This document shows, one piece after another, positions 16,943 to 23,189 of a stretch of DNA of 24,771 nt (the stretch's first letter is position 1; the number at the start of each line of letters is the position of its first letter). This DNA is from an uncultured Bacteroidia bacterium. GTDB lineage: Bacteria; Bacteroidota; Bacteroidia; Bacteroidales; UBA932. The notes under the pieces were generated by a model. It saw only the letters and a list, made by a program, of their open reading frames with translations, made no database searches and was not told where the DNA came from. The position numbers and the translations under genes were made by a program. The stretch is taken from assembly GCA_902767355.1 (NCBI GenBank), contig CACXHG010000005.1, forward strand, positions 1-24,771. The letters run 5' to 3'.

Positions 16943-17980
16943 ATGAAATCAATCAGAAACTTAGCTTTGCTTGTAGCGCTCGGCGCTATGATGTTTTCCT
17001 GTAAAAGCGCTCCCAAAGAGGAGAAGATTCCCGTCGGCGTACAGCTATACAGCGTGCGCGGCGACATGGAGAAGGATTTTTACGGCACCCTGAAGGCCAT
17101 CAAGGAAATCGGCTTCGACGGTGTGGAGTTTGCCGGTCTGTACGGCAACACCCCGGAGCAGGTAAAGGCCTGGTGCAAAGAGCTCGAGCTTAACCCCATC
17201 TCGGCCCACGTGCCCCTGGTGGACATGCTTGCAGACATCGACCAGGTAATCAAAGACTACAAGGCCCTCGGCTGTGAATATCTGGTGGTGCCCTATCTCC
17301 CCGAGGAGTTCCGTCCCGGCGGAGACAAGTTCCTTGAGACTGTGGATGCTATTGCCGGCCTGGCAAAGAAGGTAAAGGCCGCAGGCATGACCCTTCTCTA
17401 CCACAACCACGACTTTGAGTTTGCAAGACTGGAAGACGGCGGCTACGGTCTCGACTACATATTTGCTAAGACTCCTGCTGACGAGCTGCAGACCGAGCTC
17501 GACCTCTGCTGGGTCAACTATGCAGGCGAGGATCCCGCAGACTTCCTTCGCAAATACACCGACCGCTCTCCGCTGGTACATTTCAAGGACTTCTATTTCG
17601 AAGGCACCAAGGGCGCTGACCCCTATGCCCTGATAGGCCTGGAAGGCGAGGAGAGCGACGCGCCCAAGACCATCTTCGAATACCGCCCCCTGGGCTGCGG
17701 CCAACAGGACGTTCCCGGCCTCATCCAGGCTTTCAAAGATGCCCACAGCAAGTGGATTATTGTGGAGCAGGACGATCCCAGCATGGGCCTGAGCCCGATG
17801 GAGTGCATCAAGAAAGGTTTTGACAATCTGACCCACATGCTCTGCTGCGGAGGCTGCTGCGAAAAAGGCGAAGGTGACTGCTGCAAGAAGGCCGAGGGCT
17901 GCGAAGCCAAGGACGCCGCTTGCTGTAAGGAGAAGGCGGAGTGCGACAAGCCTTGCTGCCAAGAAAAGGCCGAAGAATAG
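16943..17980 (+). CDS. Lipoprotein with a sugar phosphate isomerase/epimerase-type TIM barrel and a Cys-rich tail
   Basis: This 345-residue protein has two parts after a lipoprotein signal (MFSCKS, Cys20). Residues about 30-290 form a xylose-isomerase-like TIM barrel of the AP-endonuclease-2 family. GVQLYSVR marks the first strand, and HNHDFEF, ELDLCWVNYAG, HFKDF and VEQDD carry the acidic and His residues that bind a divalent metal in this family. Many Bacteroidetes have secreted or lipidated members near sugar-acid or glycoside genes, but here the gene is alone. Residues 299-345 are an added tail with 12 cysteines, seven of them within the pattern CCxxCC...CC...C, mixed with Lys and Glu. 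The tail is in frame, of normal base composition, and ends in EKAEE. The sugar substrate is unknown; metal binding by the tail is inference. A strong terminator follows. Confidence 0.88.
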   Translation: MKSIRNLALLVALGAMMFSCKSAPKEEKIPVGVQLYSVRGDMEKDFYGTLKAIKEIGFDGVEFAGLYGNTPEQVKAWCKELELNPISAHVPLVDMLADIDQVIKDYKALGCEYLVVPYLPEEFRPGGDKFLETVDAIAGLAKKVKAAGMTLLYHNHDFEFARLEDGGYGLDYIFAKTPADELQTELDLCWVNYAGEDPADFLRKYTDRSPLVHFKDFYFEGTKGADPYALIGLEGEESDAPKTIFEYRPLGCGQQDVPGLIQAFKDAHSKWIIVEQDDPSMGLSPMECIKKGFDNLTHMLCCGGCCEKGEGDCCKKAEGCEAKDAACCKEKAECDKPCCQEKAEE

Positions 17981-18005
17981 GACTTATATAACATCCGAAA
18001 ACACG

Positions 18006-18041
18006 AGGGGGGCAACTGCTTGATTGCGGTTGCCCCCCTTT
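18006..18041 (+). terminator. Rho-independent terminator after the isomerase-like gene
   Basis: AGGGGGGCAAC (18006-18016) and GTTGCCCCCCT (18029-18039) form an 11-bp stem with a 12-base loop, followed by TT. It is 26 bases after the stop at 17980. The convergent gdhA ends 42 bases further on, so the hairpin may serve both directions. Confidence 0.85.
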
Positions 18042-18081
18042 GAAACAAACTACCTATCTATGTGAGAAGAATCTCCTCTTT

Positions 18082-19431
18082 TTATACGATACCCTGGGCG
18101 AGCATTGCGTCGGCAACTTTCATGAAACCGGCGATGTTGGCGCCCTTGACATAGTTGATATAGCCGTCGGGCTCGGTGCCGAACTCTACGCAGCGGGCGT
18201 GGATGTTGGCCATGATACCTTTGAGCTTCTCATCGACCTCTTCTTTGCTCCAGCCCAGGCGCATTGAGTTCTGGGTCATCTCCAGACCGGAAGTGGCCAC
18301 GCCGCCGGCGTTGGACGCCTTGCCGGGAGAGTAGAGGATCTTGGCTGCCTGGAATTTGGCGATAGCCTCCGGAGTGGTGGGCATGTTGGCACCCTCGACC
18401 ACGCATTTGCAACCGTTTTTAAGCAGCATGTCGGCCTGTTCGCCGTTGAGCTCGTTCTGGGTTGCGCAAGGCATTGCGATGTCGCATTTGACGCTCCAGG
18501 GGCGCTCGCCGGCGGTGTAGGTCGCCGAAGGATATTTCTCTGCATACTCGCGGATACGGCCTCTCTGGACGTTCTTGAGCAGGAAGACATATTTGAGTTT
18601 CTCTTCGTCGATTCCATCGGGGTCGTAGATGAAGCCGTTGGAATCGGACAGGGTTACGACTTTTGCACCGAGGGCCGTGGCCTTCTGGGCTGCATACTGG
18701 GCAACATTGCCGCTGCCGGAGATGGCAACCACCTTGCCCTTGTAGCTCTCGCCGCGGGTGGCCAGCATGGCCTGGCCGAAATAGCAGGCGCCGTAGCCGG
18801 TAGCCTCGGGACGGATCAGGGAGCCGCCGAAACTGAGGCCCTTGCCGGTGAACGTGCCGGTGAATTCGTTGGCCAGACGCTTGTACTGACCGAACATATA
18901 TGCGACTTCGCGGCCGCCTACGCCGATGTCACCTGCCGGTACGTCGGTGTCCGGACCGATGTGGCGGTAAAGCTCTGTGATGAAGCTCTGGCAGAAGCGC
19001 ATCACTTCCATGTCCGACTTGCCCTTGGGGTCGAAGTCGCTGCCGCCCTTGCCGCCGCCCATGGGCAGGGTGGTGAGGCTGTTCTTGAAGGTCTGCTCGA
19101 AAGCCAGGAATTTGAGAATGCTCAGGTTGACGCTGGGGTGGAAGCGCACACCGCCCTTGTAGGGACCTATGGCGCTGTTCATCTGAATACGGTAACCTTT
19201 GTTAATCATAACCTCGCCGGAGTCTGAAACCCAAGGTACTCGGAACATCACGACCCTTTCAGGCTCCACGATTCTTTCCATTACTTTAAGTTTTAGAAGC
19301 TGGGGGTTTTCGACGATCATCGGAGCGACGCTGTCGACAACCTCGCGCACTGCCTGGTGGAATTCTTTCTCACCGGGGTTCTTGGCAATGACGTCGGCCA
19401 TTAACCGGTCTGCATATTCTTTTGCTGTCAT
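18082..19431 (-). CDS. gdhA: Glutamate dehydrogenase, NADP-type hexameric
   Basis: This 449-residue cytoplasmic enzyme interconverts 2-oxoglutarate plus ammonia and glutamate, the main ammonia-assimilation step in many Bacteroidales. Length matches E. coli GdhA (447). LPMGGGKGGSDFDP places the catalytic lysine at K128; NSAIGPYKGGVRFHP at about 85-99 and FKNSLTTLP supply the other substrate-binding lysines. The Rossmann domain has SGSGNVAQYA. NADPH preference is inferred from the overall family match. It has its own well-formed promoter and lies convergent to the isomerase-like gene, with a shared hairpin between them. The upstream gene in the same direction is the PaaK-like ligase, but a hairpin and a promoter separate the two. 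Confidence 0.96.
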   Translation of the reverse strand: MTAKEYADRLMADVIAKNPGEKEFHQAVREVVDSVAPMIVENPQLLKLKVMERIVEPERVVMFRVPWVSDSGEVMINKGYRIQMNSAIGPYKGGVRFHPSVNLSILKFLAFEQTFKNSLTTLPMGGGKGGSDFDPKGKSDMEVMRFCQSFITELYRHIGPDTDVPAGDIGVGGREVAYMFGQYKRLANEFTGTFTGKGLSFGGSLIRPEATGYGACYFGQAMLATRGESYKGKVVAISGSGNVAQYAAQKATALGAKVVTLSDSNGFIYDPDGIDEEKLKYVFLLKNVQRGRIREYAEKYPSATYTAGERPWSVKCDIAMPCATQNELNGEQADMLLKNGCKCVVEGANMPTTPEAIAKFQAAKILYSPGKASNAGGVATSGLEMTQNSMRLGWSKEEVDEKLKGIMANIHARCVEFGTEPDGYINYVKGANIAGFMKVADAMLAQGIV

Positions 19432-19472
19432 AACAATGAGGGTTTGTTAGATTCTCTTATAAATTTCAAGCG

Positions 19473-19502
19473 CAAATATATATGTTTTTCCAAAAAAACA
19501 AA
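19473..19502 (-). promoter_or_regulatory. gdhA promoter, -33 TTTG and -7 TATATTTG
   Basis: On the minus strand, TTTG (19502-19499) is followed after 18 bases by TATATTTG (19480-19473), close to the Bacteroidetes consensus in sequence and spacing. The -7 box lies 42 bases before the gdhA ATG. The -33 element is embedded in the T-rich tail of the hairpin just upstream. Confidence 0.75.
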
Positions 19503-19538
19503 CAAAAAGTGTGTTTAAATTGTTTTAAACACACTTTT
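19492..19538 (-). terminator. 15-bp perfect inverted repeat with T-tract, likely terminator of the PaaK-like gene
   Basis: Arms 19505-19519 (AAAAGTGTGTTTAAA) and 19524-19538 are exact reverse complements with a 4-base loop. Read leftward they are followed by TGTTTGTTTTTTT (19504-19492). The position, 60 bases past the ligase stop, fits a terminator. The stem is AT-rich, and its symmetry and position next to the gdhA -33 element also allow an operator. Confidence 0.6.
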
Positions 19539-19543
19539 CAACA

Positions 19544-19560
19544 ACTTACAATCTGTAAGT
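19544..19560. repeat. 7-bp inverted repeat ACTTACA-atc-TGTAAGT
   Basis: A perfect 7-bp dyad with a 3-base centre lies 5 bases from the larger inverted repeat and 37 bases past the ligase stop. It could be a protein-binding site or a small stem. Confidence 0.4.
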
Positions 19561-19597
19561 GAGATTAATTATCGACTCAAAAATCCAAATCGTCATT

Positions 19598-20908
19598 TTA
19601 GAATTTTTTGCGTTTGTCAACCAGTCTGACGGCTTTTCCTTCAGATTGTGGAATTGTCCTTTTATCAACAAGTCGTACTCTGGGAGTGACCAGTATCTCA
19701 TCCTTGAGTTTGCGCGTAATCTCCTTGTTCAGAGCCTGTATCACTGTGTAGTCGTCGGTGAAGAGGTCGTCCAGTTCGGCGTCGATAAATATTTCATCGT
19801 TGCTGCCCACGGTATCTACGGTGATGAGATAGTTGCCTCCCAGCTGGGGGAATTCCATAAGTATCTTTTCTATCTGCATCGGGTAGATGTTTACACCTTT
19901 AACTATAAACATATCGTCGCTGCGCCCGCGGAAGCGGTCCAGGCGGCGGTGGGTACGGCCGCATGGGCAGGGGCCGGGAATGATTCTGGTAATGTCCCGC
20001 GTGCGGTAGCGCACCAGCGGCATGCCCTCGCGGTCGAGGGTGGTGAGCACCATCTCCCCGAACTCGCCGTCGGGCACCGGCTCGAGGGTCTTAGGGTCTA
20101 TGATCTCCACTATGTAAGAGTCCTCCCAGATGTGAAGGCCGTTCTGCTCCTTGCACTCGAAGGCCACGCCCGGGCCGCTCATCTCCGACATCCCGAAGCA
20201 GTTGTAGGCCTTGATGTTGAACAGCTCCTCTATGCGGCGGCGCTGCTCTTCAGTATGCGGTTCGGCACCTATAATAAAAGTTGTAAGCTTGGTGTCGTGC
20301 GCCGGATCGATGCCCTGCTCGCGGAAGGCTTCGGCCAGTCGCACGGCATAGCTGGGGATGGCGTGGATGGCGGTCGTGCCAAAGTCCATTATGAACTTTA
20401 TCTGCCTGAGGCTGTTGCCTGCAGCGGCGGGCACGGTGAGGGCGCCCAGCTTCTCGGCTCCGTATTGGATGCCGAGGCCGCCGGTGAACATACCGTAGCC
20501 GGAGGTGTTCTGGAAAACGTCAGTGTCGCGAAGGCCCACCATATATAGGCTGCGGGCAACGCGGTTGGCCCAGCAGTCAAGGTCGTTCTTGGTGTGGAAG
20601 ATGACCGTGGGATTGCCGGTGGTGCCGCTGGAAGAGTGCAGGCGCACCAGGTTGCGGCGGTCGGTGGCTACCAGCCCGTAAGGGTAGTGGTCCCTGAGAT
20701 CCTGCTTGGTGGTGAAAGGGAACTTTTTGAGGTCGTCCAGGCTGCGGAGACTGTCTGCGCTGAGACCGAGTTTGCCATATTTCTCTTTGTAGAAAGGCGC
20801 ATTCAGGGCCGTCGCTATGGTTTTCCGCGCCCTTTCGAGCTGAAGTTGCTGCAATTCGCTGCGGGAGATGGTTTCCAGCTCTGGCTGGTAATATTCAGAA
20901 GATGACAT
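19598..20908 (-). CDS. Phenylacetate-CoA ligase-like adenylate-forming enzyme
   Basis: This 436-residue cytoplasmic enzyme belongs to the PaaK family, which activates aryl acids (phenylacetate, indoleacetate) with ATP and CoA. The P-loop-like motif HSSSGTTGNPT is at residues 91-101. FGMSEMSGPG is the adenylate-binding region, and DRFRGRSDDMFIVKGVNIYP leads into the C-terminal AMP-binding cap with its conserved lysine. Length is typical (about 430-440). In many Bacteroidales such a gene sits beside indolepyruvate:ferredoxin oxidoreductase subunits; none is seen here, so its partner pathway is not shown. It is divergent from the CaCA exchanger gene and followed by an inverted repeat. Confidence 0.9.
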   Translation of the reverse strand: MSSSEYYQPELETISRSELQQLQLERARKTIATALNAPFYKEKYGKLGLSADSLRSLDDLKKFPFTTKQDLRDHYPYGLVATDRRNLVRLHSSSGTTGNPTVIFHTKNDLDCWANRVARSLYMVGLRDTDVFQNTSGYGMFTGGLGIQYGAEKLGALTVPAAAGNSLRQIKFIMDFGTTAIHAIPSYAVRLAEAFREQGIDPAHDTKLTTFIIGAEPHTEEQRRRIEELFNIKAYNCFGMSEMSGPGVAFECKEQNGLHIWEDSYIVEIIDPKTLEPVPDGEFGEMVLTTLDREGMPLVRYRTRDITRIIPGPCPCGRTHRRLDRFRGRSDDMFIVKGVNIYPMQIEKILMEFPQLGGNYLITVDTVGSNDEIFIDAELDDLFTDDYTVIQALNKEITRKLKDEILVTPRVRLVDKRTIPQSEGKAVRLVDKRKKF

Positions 20909-20933
20909 CTTGATAATGATTTTATCGCTGCCA

Positions 20934-20941
20934 AAGCTACA
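20934..20941 (-). promoter_or_regulatory. -7 box (TAGCTTTG) for the PaaK-like gene
   Basis: The minus strand reads TAGCTTTG, a full match to TAnnTTTG, 26 bases upstream of the ATG at 20908. No -33 TTTG is seen at the usual spacing. Confidence 0.5.
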
Positions 20942-20962
20942 AAGTATTTTTGTGTTTATATA

Positions 20963-20970
20963 CTTTTGTG
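20963..20970 (+). promoter_or_regulatory. -7 box (TACTTTTG) for the CaCA/DUF819 pair
   Basis: TACTTTTG fully matches TAnnTTTG and lies 30 bases before the ATG at 21000. It is only 22 bases from the opposing -7 box of the ligase gene, so the two divergent promoters are almost back to back. Confidence 0.5.
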
Positions 20971-20999
20971 CGTATTTTTGAAAGATTAATGTTTAAAAA

Positions 21000-21959
21000 A
21001 TGACATACGTTTGGTTTGTAATAGGCATCATCCTGACCCTTGCCGGGGCCTCCTGGCTGGTCGATGGCGCCTCCGGCATCGCCAAGCGCTACGGCGTGTC
21101 GGAGTTTGTGATAGGCGTGGCTATTGTCGGCATCGGCACCTCCATGCCGGAGCTCACGGTGAGCCTGCTGGGTTCGATCCGCGGCAGCGCCGGCATCGCC
21201 CTGGGGAATGTCACCGGCAGCAATATTTTCAATACTCTGGCAATCCTGGGTGTCACCGCCCTGGTCAACCCGATTCTATTCACCAGGGAGAATCTGCGCA
21301 AGGATATGCACCTCAATACCCTGGCTTCTTTGGTGCTGCTGCTGTTCGCCTTCCTGCCTTTGGCCATCAAGCCGTCGGACGGCATGCAGATTTCTACCCT
21401 GGAAGGTATAATCTTCCTGGTGCTGTTCGCGCTTTATCTCATGATGACTTTCGCTGCCGGCGCTTCTTCGCAGCCGGCCGAAGCCGGTCAGGACGACTCC
21501 AAGCCCAAGCCACTCTGGCAACTTATAGCGATGGTGCTGGTCGGCATCGCCGCGCTGGCTGCCGGAGGCAGGCTCTTTGTGGACAAGGGTTGCGAGATCG
21601 CCCGCGCCCTGCACGTGTCTGAAACCGTTATCGCCATCACCTTCATGGCCTGCGGCACATCTCTCCCGGAACTTGTGACCTGCATAGTGGCCGCCGCGCG
21701 CAAGCGCAACCAACTGGCGCTGGGCAACATCCTTGGCAGCAACGTGAGCAATATCCTGCTGATTCTGGGCTGCAGCGCCCTGGTGCGCCCGCTGGAGGTG
21801 GATTCGGTGAATCTGTTCGGCTTCTATTCAATGGTGGCCGTGGCAGTTGTGCTGTATCTGAGCGCCCTGCTGCCCAAAAAGAATACCCTCAACCGATATA
21901 AAGGCGTGATATTCATCCTGCTGTACGCTGCCTATATCTGGTATACAGTTGTAGCTTAA
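21000..21959 (+). CDS. CaCA-family Na+/Ca2+ exchanger (YrbG-like)
   Basis: This 319-residue inner-membrane antiporter has the two inverted alpha repeats of the Ca2+:cation exchanger family. Repeat 1 has GIGTSMPELTVS (E51) and GNVTGSNIFN (69-78); repeat 2 has ACGTSLPELVTC (E224) and GNILGSNVSN (242-251). The two glutamates are the ion-binding acids known from NCX_Mj. Ten membrane segments are expected, with a hydrophilic Gly/Ser/Lys loop at about 153-171 joining the halves. It most likely exports Ca2+ in exchange for Na+ or H+; the ion pair cannot be read from the sequence. The DUF819 gene follows 12 bases after the stop. Confidence 0.94.
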   Translation: MTYVWFVIGIILTLAGASWLVDGASGIAKRYGVSEFVIGVAIVGIGTSMPELTVSLLGSIRGSAGIALGNVTGSNIFNTLAILGVTALVNPILFTRENLRKDMHLNTLASLVLLLFAFLPLAIKPSDGMQISTLEGIIFLVLFALYLMMTFAAGASSQPAEAGQDDSKPKPLWQLIAMVLVGIAALAAGGRLFVDKGCEIARALHVSETVIAITFMACGTSLPELVTCIVAAARKRNQLALGNILGSNVSNILLILGCSALVRPLEVDSVNLFGFYSMVAVAVVLYLSALLPKKNTLNRYKGVIFILLYAAYIWYTVVA

Positions 21960-21971
21960 TCCTTTTAAATT

Positions 21972-23189
21972 ATGGTTTCTGTAATTATATACATCCTGCT
22001 GTTTGCATTCATGCCGGCGCTTGTGGTGAGCCTGTGCCGCAAGGTCAGTTTTCTGGGCAAGATAGGGCCGATACTCATACTTTACATCGTCGGGGTCCTG
22101 CTGGGGCAGATTCCCGGCCTTAACAACGACACGACTTTTGCCCTGAAGGATACCGTCACCACATTGATGATTCCCCTGGCGCTGCCGATGATGCTTTTCG
22201 GCTGCCAGTTCAACCTGAAGGACATGAAGGGCATAGGCCGCTCGCTCATAGCCGGTCTGGTGGCCGTGATAGTCTCTACCACGGTTGGATATCTGATTTT
22301 CGGCGGCAAGATAGCCGACGGCCCCAAGGTGGCCGGGCTGCTGGTGGGCTGCGAAACTGGCGGCACCATAAATATGGCGGCGCTCAAGCAGGCGCTCAAC
22401 TTCCCAAGCGAGCGATATGTGCTGCTCAATTCCTACGACATGCTCATTTGCTTTCTCTACTTCATATTCCTGCTGAGCGTGGGCATCAAGTGGTTCCGCA
22501 AGATCCTGCCGTATAAATCCGCATCGGCTGCTTCCGATTCCGCTGCCTCCAACGAGGCGGTGCTGGAAAAGAGCGGCTACGACGGGCTCTGGACCCGCTC
22601 CGGCCTGTGGCAGCTGTGCAGGATTATGCTGGCCGTGGTGTGCTGCCTGGCCGCCTCGGCGCTGATAGTAGTGCTGGTAGGGGTGGTGATAGCCCTGCTT
22701 GGCGGCAGCGGCGTCACCATGAAGACCGTCACCGGCTCTTTCTCCGCCGGCTGGTTCATGCCCGTATTCATTCTTTCGCTCACCACGCTGGCAATTGTGG
22801 CGTCTTTCTTAAAACCGGTGCGCAAGCTTTCATACAGCTACAACGCCGGCCTGTACCTGATATATATCTTCTCCATCGCCGTGGCGTCTATGGCCGATGT
22901 CACCAAGCTCAACTTCGGCCAGGAGCTCTACACCCTGCTGTTCCTGGCCTTCCTGATTTTCGGGTCGCTGGCCGTGCAACTGCTGATGAGCAAGATTCTC
23001 AAGATAGATGCCGACATGATGGTGATTACCAGCGTCGGCCTTATCAACTCGCCGCCCTTCGTGCCCATGATGGCCAGCGCCATGAACAACCGCAAACTGC
23101 TTGTTCCCGGCATCACCATCGGCATCATCGGCTTTGCCGTGGGCAACTACCTCGGCATCCTCGCCGAGAGGGTATTCTCGCTGTTTTAG
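21972..23189 (+). CDS. DUF819 family integral membrane protein
   Basis: This 405-residue membrane protein resembles the DUF819 family (YjcL-like), whose function is not established. About ten to eleven hydrophobic helices are visible. GCETGGTINMAAL (about residues 127-139) and the late NSPPFVPMMASAMNNRKLLV block match conserved regions and hint at an Na+-coupled transporter-like fold with two repeats. A soluble Ala/Ser/Glu-rich loop lies at about 178-206. It starts 12 bases after the CaCA gene and shares its promoter. Its TAG stop overlaps the TAA stop of the convergent receptor gene. Confidence 0.85.
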   Translation: MVSVIIYILLFAFMPALVVSLCRKVSFLGKIGPILILYIVGVLLGQIPGLNNDTTFALKDTVTTLMIPLALPMMLFGCQFNLKDMKGIGRSLIAGLVAVIVSTTVGYLIFGGKIADGPKVAGLLVGCETGGTINMAALKQALNFPSERYVLLNSYDMLICFLYFIFLLSVGIKWFRKILPYKSASAASDSAASNEAVLEKSGYDGLWTRSGLWQLCRIMLAVVCCLAASALIVVLVGVVIALLGGSGVTMKTVTGSFSAGWFMPVFILSLTTLAIVASFLKPVRKLSYSYNAGLYLIYIFSIAVASMADVTKLNFGQELYTLLFLAFLIFGSLAVQLLMSKILKIDADMMVITSVGLINSPPFVPMMASAMNNRKLLVPGITIGIIGFAVGNYLGILAERVFSLF

